A stretch of 64,000 bases of DNA from Cladopsammia gracilis (taxonomy: Eukaryota; Cnidaria; Anthozoa; Scleractinia; Dendrophylliidae). Each line of letters begins with the position of its first letter. Within the stretch, counting starts at the first letter, position 1. The notes below the pieces were generated by a model, which saw only the letters and a program-made list of their open reading frames with translations, searched no databases and had not been told where the DNA came from. Both the position numbers and the translations under genes were made by a program. The stretch is taken from positions 306,001 through 370,000 of the forward strand of contig JAJGOT010000291.1 in NCBI GenBank assembly GCA_022457155.1, written 5' to 3'. Positions 23,040 through 33,399 of this stretch are shown here, one piece after another.

Positions 23040-24157
23040 AGGCTCTTATGAGAATTGTTGAGATGTGGTGTTCCTCAAGGAACAATTTTAGGACCTCTTC
23101 TGTTTTTGTTATATATTAACGACTTACCAAATTGCCTGATGTATTCACAAACCAGGATGTACGCTGATGATACCAGCTTGACGTTTGCTAGTGCAGACGT
23201 TAAGCATATAAATGATTGCCTTAATTATGACTTAAGTAATGTATACACATGGTTATCGGCTAACAAGCTTACCCTGAATTTGACAAAAACTGAGTTTATA
23301 CTTATTGCATCAAGGCAGAAGTTGTCACAATTTTCAGAAAGCCCTTCTCTTACTATAAATAATAACGCTGTAGAACAAGTAGCATCAGCTAAATCACTTG
23401 GAGTCTACATCGACCAAACCTTAAACTGGGAATGCCATATTGAAAATGTCTGTAAAAAGATTGCTTCCGTCATTGGTGTAATTAAACGGATACGGCATCT
23501 TATCCCATTTAACATTTTAATCAAAGTTTATAATAGCCTTGTTCAGCCTCACTTTGATTATTGCAGTGTGGTGTGGGGAAACTGTAACAAGGGCCTTTCT
23601 GAAAAGCTTCAAAGGCTTCAAAATCGCGCAGCCCGCATTTTAATGTCTGCGAGCTACGATAGTAATTTGGATGATGTGTTCCGGGCATTAGGATGGCGTA
23701 AACTATGTCATCAAAGATTAGAAATGAAATCTATCATGATGTATAAGACCCTACATGGGATGACACCAGATTATCTACTATCAAGATTTGTTTATCGCGA
23801 TAACGCGAATGCTTATCGTTTAAGGAATACCGAAAACAAACTAGTTCTTCCACAACCTCGCACTGATTATCTGAAAAGAAGTTTTTCATACAGTGGAGCT
23901 CAGTTGTGGAACAACTTACCCACAGAATTAAGACTAGCGTCTTCCTTAAGCGAATTTAAGACAAAACTAAGTCGCCATAGTTTTTAAGTAAAGTTTTAAA
24001 TAATATTTTTGAACACGGCCTCCATGAAAAGCAGTTTTTATTTTTTATATTGTACCTCTTATTTGTAGTTAGGAAGTTAGGTAGTTAGCTGATTATGATA
24101 ATTTAAGCTGATGGAAATACCGTGTATAAATAAAGTTATCTTATCTTATCTTATCTT
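23040..24157 (+). mobile_element. 5'-truncated LINE retrotransposon
   Basis: The fragment begins inside the reverse transcriptase and runs through the 3' untranslated part to a TTATC microsatellite tail at 24132-24157, where target-primed insertion would end. It lies 90 bases downstream of the CAP stop codon. Confidence 0.85.
23055..23987 (+). CDS. LINE reverse transcriptase, C-terminal part
   Basis: An open frame of 310 codons. It has the RT blocks GVPQGTILGPLLF and YADD followed by the thumb and C-terminal region typical of Jockey/CR1-type LINEs (HFDYCSVVWG, then SYSGAQLWNNLP near the end). Endonuclease, finger and first palm motifs are missing because the copy is truncated at the 5' side, so it cannot be active. 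The frame is uninterrupted, which suggests a fairly recent insertion. The clade is not determined. Confidence 0.85.
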   Translation: MLRCGVPQGTILGPLLFLLYINDLPNCLMYSQTRMYADDTSLTFASADVKHINDCLNYDLSNVYTWLSANKLTLNLTKTEFILIASRQKLSQFSESPSLTINNNAVEQVASAKSLGVYIDQTLNWECHIENVCKKIASVIGVIKRIRHLIPFNILIKVYNSLVQPHFDYCSVVWGNCNKGLSEKLQRLQNRAARILMSASYDSNLDDVFRALGWRKLCHQRLEMKSIMMYKTLHGMTPDYLLSRFVYRDNANAYRLRNTENKLVLPQPRTDYLKRSFSYSGAQLWNNLPTELRLASSLSEFKTKLSRHSF

Positions 24158-24310
24158 TGTGAATACCAAGCAACCTTCGGACCCTCCCCTCTCCTACGCG
24201 TTTTGCTCCACTGACCCCTCCCCCCGCCCTCCGCGTCCAATTCCTCACCCTCCCCTCCCTCCAACGCCGTCCCCATGGTAAAGGCAGGTGAGTATCACCT
24301 ATCGCATTTC
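24158..24310 (+). mobile_element. Fragment of the GTGAATAC MITE family
   Basis: Begins GTGAATACCAAG directly after the LINE tail and continues with ACCTTCGGACCCTCCCC, GCGTTTTGCTCCACTGA and CCCCATGGTAA. The same order occurs in the fuller copies at 54869-55227 and 55919-56135. Its right end is lost. Confidence 0.7.
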
Positions 24311-24612
24311 GAACGAGCAAACTATATGCGCAAGCCTTATGCACTGGATTCCAAGTTAGCCTAAAAATGTTCTTATATATTTGGTGTCCACTGAGAATTC
24401 AGGCTATTTAGGTTCTTAAATAGGTTTTTATTTTAATTCCTTAAGGTGCTTGCCGCTGGTCTAACAACTAGTCTATATGTGTGTAGTCCCTTTCTTCCTT
24501 ATGTATAAGAAACATACAGTCAATTATGTCCAAAAAAAATAGGACAACAATAAGCAAATACATGCCCTGCTCTAGGCCGCGCTATATAAATCTATAATCA
24601 GTGGAGGCAATT

Positions 24613-24874
24613 AGAACAGTTTTCAATTGAGTGTTGTAAAACCAAAACCAAAGCAATTACCCTGACCAATCACAGCAGTTGTAAACAATCCAATGAACCA
24701 ATCAGAGCTCGAAGCAATTACATGTCGGCGGCGCCAAGCGCGGGAAAACGCGTGCGAGCAAGTCACGATTGGTTTTGATTTTACTTCTGATTGGACGAGA
24801 AAGTGGCGCGAGATTTTTTTAGCCAATAACAAAGCGTAGCAATGAAAAACCAAAGCAATTGTCTAATTACTTTT
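24613..24874 (+). mobile_element. CCAAT/E2F-site MITE, copy 1
   Basis: Begins with AGAACAGTTTTCAATTGAG. Internal landmarks are CCAATCACAGCAG, CCAATGAACCAATCAGAG, AAGCGCGGGAAAACGCGTG, GTGGCGCGAGA and CAAAGCGTAGCAATG. The right terminal repeat is eroded. Other copies are listed at 25403, 27895, 30266, 47612, 53158 and 53418. Confidence 0.85.
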
Positions 24875-25222
24875 CACAAGAACCTGTGTTTTTACTATAT
24901 GTCATAACGTTTTGTTTTATTTCGTAGGGTTTCATTTAATCATTTCCAAGTTACCCATCAAAGTGCACGATCAAGGCTTTTCCTGCTCAGGGGATTCTCA
25001 ACTTGGGGAGACTCCGATATAAAAATGTCGACGGGAATGCTTGTCGGAATGTTTCGAAAAACACTCTAAAAGGTACCAGAATCCGTTTGATGGGCGTGGC
25101 TCAAATGAGTTTTACCCCTAAGAGGTACCAATTCGATTTTGAACAAGACATGAACTGACACTTTGACAATATTGAATGACAATAGAACTATTTTATTGAT
25201 GTCAGTCATAAATGAGACAACA

Positions 25223-25381
25223 ATAGGTGGTTTTCACGTTACGTCACGGCGGCCATGTCGGTGTACACCTACAAAAGAATTTTAATAAACGTCTTTTGTT
25301 ATGTGTACCAACATGGCCGCCATGGCCTTTGTCATTTGAGTCCCACAGGACTGAAGGTCACGTTAGTGAAAACCATCTATA
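25223..25381. mobile_element. MITE, inverted copy of the 477-636 element
   Basis: Ends ATAGGTGGTTTTCACG and GTGAAAACCATCTAT. It is the reverse complement of 477-636 with few differences. Confidence 0.85.
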
Positions 25382-25402
25382 AAAACCAGTTGTCTGACAA
25401 AT

Positions 25403-25672
25403 AGAGCAGTTTTCAACTGAGTGTCGTAAAAATCTGACCAATCACAGCAGTCGTAAACAATCCAATGAACCAATCAGAGGTCGAAGCAATTACATGTCGC
25501 CGGTGCCAAGCGCGGGAAAACGCGTGCGAGCAAGTCACGATTGGTTTTGGTTTTACTCCTGATTGGTCGAGAAAATGGCGCGAGAGTTTTTAGCCAATCA
25601 CAAAGCGTAGCAATGCAAAACCAAAGCAATTGGTAATTACTTTCGACACTCATTTGAAAACTGAGTCCCTGT
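25403..25672 (+). mobile_element. CCAAT/E2F-site MITE, copy 2 (most complete)
   Basis: Both ends are present: AGAGCAGTTTTCAACTGAG at the left and CTCATTTGAAAACTGAG at the right. It is therefore a terminal-inverted-repeat element of about 270 bp and not a SINE. It has the same internal landmarks as copy 1. Confidence 0.88.
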
Positions 25673-25825
25673 CATATTTTTTCGGCACCATACCCTGAAA
25701 GGTACTGCGATAATTTTAAAGGCGGTTATTTTAGATTATAGCACCCTAAGCAGTACCAGTCTACAAACTTTGACCCCTAAAATGTTGCGACAAACACTCC
25801 GGTCGTTTTTATAACGGAGTCTCCC

Positions 25826-27026
25826 AGGATTTTCGAGTATATATAGATTATATTACGTATTAATAGATCAACCATTCAACCATTGGCATCAGTTAGAAAT
25901 GAATTGGATTTGAAGCGGCTGCAGTTAACTTTTTAATACTTTAATTCTTCTTCAAATGAAAACTGGAGGTGACTGAATGTGAAATATAAAAAAAATCTCA
26001 AAAGTTATTTCTTGAAAAGATTTTATACAAATATCAACGAAGTAGTTGTATCTTTAATTTTCCGAGCTGCGCTGCGCCTGATAACAGAAACGACTACTAC
26101 AATTTTTGCTGGTCTCAGCACCTTTTCTCAATCTTTCGGCTTTGCAACTTTTAGTTACCGATAGTTAATTTTGTATTTACTTTTGTCGACCAAAATCAAG
26201 GTTTTCACAACACGCTATCCGATTGTATAGCTAGCTATTCAGTCAACCTTTTGTATATTCGCTTTCATATTGTAATCATGTTTGGCAATAAAGTTGTTGC
26301 CGTTGATTTCCTTTCACGGTTTTGTTATTTTTGTGTGCGAGTTCCATCAAGGGACGGTCATGTGTCGTGCCTGTTGCATGCTATTGGCTTACTTTCATAT
26401 AAAACTATTTTGCCCCCCCCCCTCCCCTCCCCTTCCCCCTTATCTTATTTTATCTTATCTTATCTCAGTCGCTTTTGTCTGACATTCGGTATAGATTTTG
26501 AACATTTTTATCTGAAATTGGGATACGTTACCTTCTCTAGTCTGTAATTAATGGACTAATATAGACAGGATAGGGTTTTTAGCAATTTGGCTTGGAAAAG
26601 ACAAACTGAAAAGACAAGTTTTAAGGGTTAGCTAGGTTGAAATTGGGGAGAGGGAGGGAGGGGTTCCTCAGCAGATTGCTTTTACCAGGACATTTACATC
26701 CAAGCTGTGATTTACTAAAATTATCTCACAAAGGGGGGGGGGGGGGGGGGTGTCACGGGCACACCCCAGGACCCCCCTAGCTACGCCCCTGTCCGTCCTT
26801 CCGGTAAGTGAAAGGTAACTACCATGTAGCTTGCAAAAGGAGATGCAACGAACTTTGCTAAACATCCTCATGATTTTATTCGTAAGCCATTGGATAAACA
26901 TTACATATTCACACTGTTTCACTTTGAGATTGACTATACTCCACGTTTTACTTGACTTTATTTTAGACTATAAAACTCAATTCTTATATATGGATTACAG
27001 TTAAAAAATCTATAAATTAAACTAAT
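25826..27026. other. Intergenic stretch with low-complexity tracts
   Basis: A poly-C run with a TTATC-rich tail at about 26410-26466, resembling another LINE 3' end, and a poly-G run of about 20 bases near 26733 followed by a common repeat phrase (CCCTAGCTACGCCCC). No gene is supported. Confidence 0.5.
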
Positions 27027-28329
27027 TTATGGGTTAACAGCATGAAAGCATTGTTGGCAGGCCCAACAACCGTGGTTTTCACATTTCCACACGGTGAAGT
27101 CGCGCTGCAAAAGATAAACGAAGAAATAAGTAAGAACTAAAGATACCTTAACCCTTTAGACTGCCAAAACTCAAAATTCAAGAAAAATCCCAAATTTCCT
27201 TTTGTAAAATATCAAAAAAAAAAATTGGCACCACGCAAAAGTACTGCCAAAGAGTTTTCTTTTGAATAGTTACATCATAGGATTTTATTGACAGACTCAA
27301 AAGTTAGAACTACACTACCGTAAAAAAGAACGCAAGCAAAATTTGGGTATTCCTAGGAGTTGGGGAAACCTTTTGCGCACTCTATAGCTATGTGTTGGTT
27401 AGAAAACACATTAGTTTTAGTCGGATAATATATAAACTCACAAGCTGCGAGGCGGCATAGTTGTTGTAAGCATATCTTTTGTCTCCACCGGGAAGAGCCG
27501 CGGCTACAAAGCTATTGAGTTCCTCCAGAGGCGACACTTGAATGGCCGGGGACTGTAAGGAGGCCTGGAATGGAACCTCTGATGCATTAGGTTGCTTATC
27601 ATCATTTGCGATATTTCCTGGCTGATCCTTCACCCCAGGCTCATCAACCACGGCCTTATAACCTGGAGAAGAGGCTGTGGCTGAGTTGCTTAGTGCAAGA
27701 AGGGCATAAGCCGCATCAATTTCGTCTGGGGAATATTTCTGTTTTGGAAAAAGGAACATTCATAAATGACAAAAAAATCTTCTGACTTATTGTGAATATC
27801 AAATGACGTGACCAAAAATGTCTGTTATTTTTCCTTTTTTGTCCTAATCGCTTTGTTTCAGTAGTTTTGAATTAGTTTTGGTACTCGTCTAATCAGAATA
27901 CTACAACCAAAACCAACGATGACTCACGCGCGTTTTCCCGCGCTTGGAACTCTTTCCGTGTTCTGATTGGCTCATTGTAAGGGCTACCTCTGTTGTGATT
28001 GGCCAGAGTGGTTTTGGTTTTACGACACTCGACTGGAAGCTTCTCTTATTGGTGGAGAAAGTGGCAGGAGTTTTTTGTAACCATTCGCAAATAACGCGTT
28101 GTAATACATGTACAAACGAAATTTATTAAACTTAAGTTCGACACTCAGCACCACCATATGTTATGATTAAATTTGATCAACCCGCATATTAACTCATTTT
28201 AACACTTCTCGAAAAATGAAATTATTTTACTAAAGTTCTTCTCACCTGTTCAGTGGCATTGGGGTTATCTTGTTTGAACTGATTGGTTGGTTCTTTATTG
28301 CTTGAAGTATTCATGCTGGTGGATGCCAT
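27027..28329 (-). CDS. Small unrecognised protein with C-terminal Cys cluster
   Basis: Three exons on the minus strand: 28329-28246 (28 codons), 27738-27442 (99 codons) and 27104-27027 (25 codons plus TAA), all phase 0. Splice borders are CAG/GTGAG with AAAACAG, and CTT/GTGAGT with TTTGCAG. The 152-residue product begins MASTSMNTSS, has a Ser/Ala/Pro-rich and probably disordered middle (KYSPDEIDAAYALLALS, SPLEELNSFVAAALPGG), and ends with C-x4-C-x2-C-x2-C-x-H (KCENHGCWACQQCFH), which could bind a metal. There is no signal peptide or membrane segment. I do not recognise the family. The three exons share phase and consistent borders, which supports a real gene. Intron 1 holds a MITE copy and intron 2 a minisatellite relative. 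Confidence 0.7.
27140..27330 (+). repeat. Single unit of the AAGTACTGC minisatellite-related repeat
   Basis: Shares CAAAATTCAAGAAAAAT, GCAAAAGTACTGCC and GACTCAAAAGTTAGAAC with 49361-49728 and the array at 59150-61090. Begins with CCTTAACCCTTTAGACTGCC. Located in an intron of the minus-strand gene. Confidence 0.75.
27895..28090 (-). mobile_element. CCAAT/E2F-site MITE, rearranged copy 3
   Basis: Contains CGCGTTTTCCCGCGCTTGG, CTGATTGGCTCATTG, GTGATTGGCC and TTTTGGTTTTACGACACTC in an order that shows internal rearrangement. Located in intron 1 of the minus-strand gene. Confidence 0.7.
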
Positions 28330-28612
28330 TTCAAATCTTGAGCGCAGCCAACAATGCAAATCCGGGTATCTTACAAGAAAAGTGATTTCGTTGATTTTAA
28401 CGTGCGCACTTTTCAGTCTTTTCACATTTAGCGAAAAATAAATTTTATTTTCTCTAAAAATCGTTAACTTTCTTTAAACTTTATGTTTCTGTTAATTGAG
28501 GTGATTGAACGCTTAACCATTTCACTGGTAATTATACTAAAGTAAAAAAAAATCACCAAGCTCTCTTTGCAAACTATCTAAACTATTAAACAACACCACA
28601 AGATTAAAAACT

Positions 28613-28764
28613 GGGGCCGGATTCACGAAGCCCTCCAAAGTTAAGACATATCCTAAGTATTGTTTCTTAACAATAGCCTATTGTCAATTTCAACAATAGG
28701 CTATTGTTAAGAAACAATACTTAGGATATGTCTTAACTTAGGAGGGCTTCGTGAATCCGGCCCC
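28613..28764. mobile_element. 152-bp hairpin MITE, copy 1
   Basis: Almost perfect palindrome. The end GGGGCCGGATTCACGAAG is mirrored by CTTCGTGAATCCGGCCCC, with arms of about 70 bases around a short TCAATTTC-type centre. A close relative is at 34586-34734. Confidence 0.92.
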
Positions 28765-29374
28765 TGGTCGTTAGCTCTGATTTGAATGGTCATACTTTAG
28801 GATTTTGACCACAGAGTCAAGATTAGAGCTATATTATCCGGCGCGAAGTTTGACCTTTACGGGAAAATGTAAATATCAAAATTCCTTACCTGAAACGCAG
28901 CTGTATTCAGGATAAATTGGGTCTTTGTACGAATTGAAATTTCAACTTTGTTGCCATGGATATTGCGACATCAATAATGGCGTAAAGTTCCATTTAGAAC
29001 CGAGCGTGCGTGCGCGCACTGACACTCCGTGACGTAACCATTCCCATCAGTAAAAAGAAAACGGTTTTAATACTCGTGCAACGGTTGTATCGTATCATGA
29101 TCATGCTATTCAGAGAAAACAGTTTTAATTTCTACCATCACCGCAAATAACCCAGTATTTTTTGGTTTCCCAGGGTTATTTACGGCGTTTAGATAGCGGT
29201 TGCATCAGTTGCCCGCCTTATCATTGTCTCATTCTGTTATTTTCGTTTGCTGTGAATACTCGTGAAGACCTTGATATTTTGGTTTCCATTTAACAGCACT
29301 TGTTATAAATTGTTATAAAACCACAATCACAAGGGCGTGTTAAACTTACGTTTGCTGAAGTTGATCGAGGCCTG

Positions 29375-29600
29375 GAGCCCGTTTCTCGAAACTCCCGGTA
29401 ACTTTTCGGGCCCGAAGCCAAATATTGAAATCAAAATCTAAAGAATAAAAACGCGGGTCCTAGCGAACAAACCAGTCCATTATGTTTTGCTAACTGATAG
29501 TTTTATCGTATTATCTGCAAAACCTTTGAAACCTCGATCTTCAATGAAAATAAAACAGCTTTCCGGGCCCGGTAATTACCGGGTCTTTCGAGAAACGGCT
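29375..29600. mobile_element. Palindromic MITE, CGTTTCTCGAAA termini
   Basis: Left GCCCGTTTCTCGAAAC, right TCTTTCGAGAAACGGCT. The inner words CTTTTCGGGCCCG and CTTTCCGGGCCCGG are also related. A fragment of similar text occurs near 49970-50030. Confidence 0.75.
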
Positions 29601-29609
29601 GACTGGTCT

Positions 29610-29840
29610 CTATTGTCGTGTTGTTTCCTTAGACACTGAGAAACTTAACTCCACATTGTCTCTCTCCACCCAAGTGTATAAATGGGTACCGGCGACAAAA
29701 TGCTGGGGGTAACCCTGCGATGGACTAGCATCCCATCCAAGGGGGAGTAGCAACATTCCTAGTTTCTTCAAAAAAAATTCTAGTTGCTTCATATCATAGA
29801 AACCGGGCAATAAGCCCCGGCCATGTCGGCCATCTATGAC
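29610..29840 (-). mobile_element. SINE-like dispersed repeat
   Basis: Contains GGGTACCGGCGACAAAATGC, GGTAACCCTGCGATGG and CTAGCATCCCATCC, phrases I associate with dispersed repeats of marine invertebrates. The minus-strand frame through it is not a gene. Confidence 0.5.
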
Positions 29841-29943
29841 TCGTGTGCGACTTTACCTTGATTCACGTCTCGAGTAAAAGACACCAACAATAACGACGTT
29901 GATGGTAGTATTGTAGTACATTCACACCGATTACTATTACTAA

Positions 29944-30140
29944 TTAGAATAATTTCAAACAATACAATTTTATTCGAATTTTATTTGCCACATCATTTAC
30001 AAAGTCAGTTCCGTTAAGACTCCTTTCACACTCTCTGTACTTCAGTGGTCCTGGGGTTGAGTCCGCGACAAGTTTCCATATGTGTCGGCCAGTGTTTCCC
30101 TTGGCATTCCTCTCCACAGTAACAAGCTGACCAACACCCA
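29944..30140 (-). CDS. Possible terminal exon or gene fragment
   Basis: On the minus strand an acceptor (CATGTGCAG) is followed by an open frame whose residues look protein-like (QLVTVERNAKGNTGRHIWKL, then LNGTDFVNDVANKI) and which ends at a stop. AATAAA words lie at its 3' end. No matching upstream exon or family was identified. It could be the last exon of a gene, a pseudo-exon or transposon sequence. Confidence 0.3.
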
Positions 30141-30265
30141 CTGCACATGAAAAGACGCGAGGCAGTCAAGCTGCAATTGGTACACACCTAAGAGAAGATG
30201 AGAAATCAACTTTACTAGAGTCTTTGGAATCGGACTTGTGCTCAGATAATGCTAGCGTTTTGTAC

Positions 30266-30627
30266 AAGAGCGGTTTTCAATTGAGTATCGAAAGCAATTT
30301 CGTAATTGCTTTGGTTTTGCATTGCTACGCTTTGTGATTTGTTTAAAAATCTCGCGCCACTTTCTCAACCAATCAGAAGTAAAACCAAAACCAATTATGG
30401 CTCACACGCGTTTTCCCGCGCTTGGAACTTTTTCCGAGTTGGCTCATTGTAAGGACTGCCTCTGTTGTGATTGGCCAAAACCAATCATGACTTTAATCAC
30501 ACGCGTTTTCCCGCGCTTGGCGCGGGCTACATGTATTTGCTTCGAATTCTGATTGGCTCATTGGAAAGACTACCTCTGTTGTGATTGGCCGGAGTGATAA
30601 CTTTAGTTTTGATTGGAAACTGCTCAA
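30266..30627 (-). mobile_element. CCAAT/E2F-site MITE, tandem composite, copy 4
   Basis: Begins AGAGCGGTTTTCAATTGAG and ends GGAAACTGCTC. The central GTTTTCCCGCGCTTGG module occurs twice, at about 30410 and 30508, each followed by GATTGGC(T/C) words, so two elements are fused. Confidence 0.8.
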
Positions 30628-30931
30628 AATAAAACAATTGTGTTTAATTAATTATAGCGCTTAGCTGCAATCTTTTCATTCTGCAAATTAAATGAAATCC
30701 TGAAGTGTGTCATGTCAGTACAGCGAAATTTAGAAAAAAGATTAGAAATATTAAAGATTTTCAGTCGAGTTTTATCATAAGCTCATACCAGATAAGCTTC
30801 AGGTTTTAAATATAGTAGAAATTGAAATTGATAAGTGATAAGCTTCTGGTTTCATTTTTTTTATCCTGATTAGGCGCTCACGGAAGTAACCTGAATTAAG
30901 GGTTATCTTGTAAGTCAAACGGTTATGGTTA

Positions 30932-32152
30932 TCATACCATATTCCTTTGCAAAAGATTTCTTTGGCGTCGCATTCCTTCCTGGATTCCCTCTTTGTGCGC
31001 TCGTTCCAGTTCCTTTTTGTGCTCTCGGCGTGTGTCCTCCATTGTCTTTTTGAAGTATTCTTTCACCGTCTTCGCCATGTTAAGTACAAGATTCTGGCAA
31101 GTCGAGCGCACAGCCTGTATTTTTCTTGCACCTCTTTCTCTCTCATGTTGTAGTCGAGTCTCTGTGGAAAAAGTGGAAAAATTGTAAGTATGTAACTTAT
31201 GATGATTCCGGCCTCATAAATAAAAGTTGACGAACAATGTTACTTTTTGAAACTTTCCCTGATGTTCACTGTCAAGCATATTTTCAGTTAAAAAAAATGC
31301 AATAAAAACTCAAGTTACCGTGCTCACAAATGAGATGTGATGGACTGAAGTTTCTCTATTTATTGCTGTTAAATCAAACGCGTGCTTATTTCGCTTTATA
31401 CTAGTTTTTGAAATTTTATTCGCAAAATCCGAAGGTCTACATTATCGTACATTATCACATGGATAAAGAAAGAGAAAGTCATAAAATATAAAACAAAAAT
31501 AAACTCACCGAAAGATTCAAGTTGATGTTCCAATAGCTGTTGAGGTTCAATGTTTACTGCTGTTGCTGCCTCAGTACCAAAATTACCAGCCACTTGAACT
31601 GTCACATCTCTCATCTCACTCAAAAGGCTTTGACAATTCTCAAACAGCTGTTCGAGCTGGTTAATATAAGAATAGAAGCAAATACTTTAACTGTCGATCT
31701 GATTGAACACAACTGGCCTACTCCTAGACAAAAAAACTCCTTCTTTCCCTGCCTAACGGTCTTTTCAAAATCGATGCCAACATCTTGCCCAGGAAATACA
31801 AAATTTGCTGCTTAAACTACCGACTGGTGCCCATGCCCGATTCAGTGCCCATGCACAATATTTTAATCTTGTACCCAGTATCTGAGCGGTGTGTTCAGTT
31901 GAGACATAGGTCTTTATAAAAAAAACATTTGTAAATAAGACATCATGTGCTCGTGCCCGCCGGGCACAGCGGTGTTTGGACATCAAGTGCAAACGCCGCC
32001 AAGGTTGTTGCAATTTTTTCGTGAGGCTGTCCGCTTCTTCTAATTTTTAAATACTCGTTTGGAATCAGTTGTAATAGAGTAACCGATATACTTGCCTGTT
32101 TGAACTGCTTTAAACCCTCTTGTGTCCTCTGGTCTAGCTCTATTTGACTCAT
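30932..32152 (-). CDS. Small coiled-coil protein, unrecognised
   Basis: Three exons on the minus strand: 32152-32096 (19 codons), 31656-31509 (49 codons plus one base) and 31161-30932 (ending TGA). They give 144 residues, starting MSQIELDQRTQEG. The last exon is highly charged and helical (YFKKTMEDTRREHKKELERA, then HKEGIQEGMRRQRN), as expected for a coiled coil. The first intron uses a GC donor (CAG/GCAAGT) with an AACCAG acceptor. The second has CG/GTGAG and TCCACAG. No signal peptide or membrane span. The family is not recognised. It is divergent from the tectonic gene, with start codons 1.25 kb apart. Confidence 0.7.
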
Positions 32153-32636
32153 TTCTTTATTTAAAAAAAAAAAATAGAAACACAGTTGTTGCTAAAACAG
32201 TCTTTTTAATTGGGTATATGGTATTGAGACTGTTGTGTTATGTGGAGTTTGTGCATGATGACTAATAGGTAGCATTGAATTTTTTCATTTCACATTTATT
32301 TAAGACGCTGTGTAGTTTGTTGCCTCAGGAGGGATGACTGCGTTCAGAAACTCAAAAATAATCAAATTTTCTCTCAAAATGGATCTTTCCTTCACCATGA
32401 TAACACCATTAAATCCGTGATTTAGTGCGCGCTATTATAAAGACAGTTTTTTCTTAGTCAGGGACCGCGGAGGGGGAGGGGCTGTTAGGGCCGCGGCCCC
32501 ATCACTTTTTTGCGAATCAAATACATGTACTATGATTTTATTCCTTTTTTCGATTTTCAATATGAAAAAATTATTTTCAATTGTCAGCCCTCCCACTTTT
32601 CACCTTGCTCCGCGGTCCCTACTAGTGGCACCCGTA

Positions 32637-32833
32637 AAAGGCCGCCGCACACTAGCCGATTTTTTGTCTTTAGAACGACGATTTTTTGTCTCGGTTCACC
32701 GCACACTAGCCGACAATGCTCGACAAGACGTTTTAAGATCTAGCACTGCCAGATATTTTTTTGTCGGCCGACAAAAAATCTTAACTTGTCGGCGTTCTAA
32801 AGACAAAAAATCGGCTAGTGTGCGGCGGCCTTA
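32637..32833. mobile_element. 197-bp palindromic MITE between the divergent genes
   Basis: Left AGGCCGCCGCACACTAGCCG, right CGGCTAGTGTGCGGCGGCCT, then GACAAAAAATC pairs further in. Flanks TAAAA and TTAAAA suggest a short target duplication. Confidence 0.88.
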
Positions 32834-33229
32834 AAAGAAACGAAAGCCGAAAAAAAGTTGATATCATAATGCGCTAATTCTGGATTCCATCGTTGTGTTT
32901 GTTTTTTTCATATTTACAAGTAGTGTTTTGCTTGTAGTTGTTATTGTTAGTCCGCTATCTCACCAACTTTACGACTTTTCCTATAGCTAATTGTTGTTTT
33001 ATGCCCATCCAAAAAAAACCCGCTATTTGTTTTTACGGCCGTTGTCATTTCCTATAACAATGCGTGCTAAATTATTGTTACCTGTTTCTGTAGAGCTACC
33101 ATCAGGGAACCGAGGGGCTCTTTCCTCAGGGGAAGCCATAAGTGTAAACAGGAATTATAGCTTGTTCGTTTTACTTCAATCCATTCACTCAGAAGTAACC
33201 GTTATTAGTTTCGTTGGATACACGCGACA

Positions 33230-33399
33230 CGTACAACTCACGCGTCTCGCGCGCGCGATGGCGCATTTTAGTAGACTGCGCACAAAGTAGCCAGCGGTTA
33301 AAATATTGTGTTTTCAAGATGGCGGCAGATTTGGCGAGGATGCGGAATATTGATCTTTTTATTTGTTTTGCCCTGTGAGGTGAAAAGCTTTTTAAAACA
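33230..33399 (+). promoter_or_regulatory. Putative core promoter/5' UTR of the tectonic gene
   Basis: A locally CG-rich patch (CGCGTCTCGCGCGCGCGATGG), then AAGATGGCGGC, a word frequent at animal transcription starts, about 80 bases before the ATG at 33400. No TATA box is seen. Confidence 0.35.

Larger units (their letters stand above)
25006..25825. mobile_element. TIR element carrying two nested MITEs
   Basis: The left end GGGAGACTCCGATATAAAAA is mirrored at the right as TTTTTATAACGGAGTCTCCC. Paired inner words (AAAGGTAC, CCTAAGAGGTACC and CCTAAGCAGTACC) belong to a palindromic body. Two other MITEs (25223-25381 and 25403-25672) split it. A relative occurs at 44690-45470. Confidence 0.75.

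Noticed and set aside
29610..29810. 66-codon minus-strand gene
   Set aside because: The text matches a dispersed repeat type (CTAGCATCCCATCC) rather than a unique coding exon.
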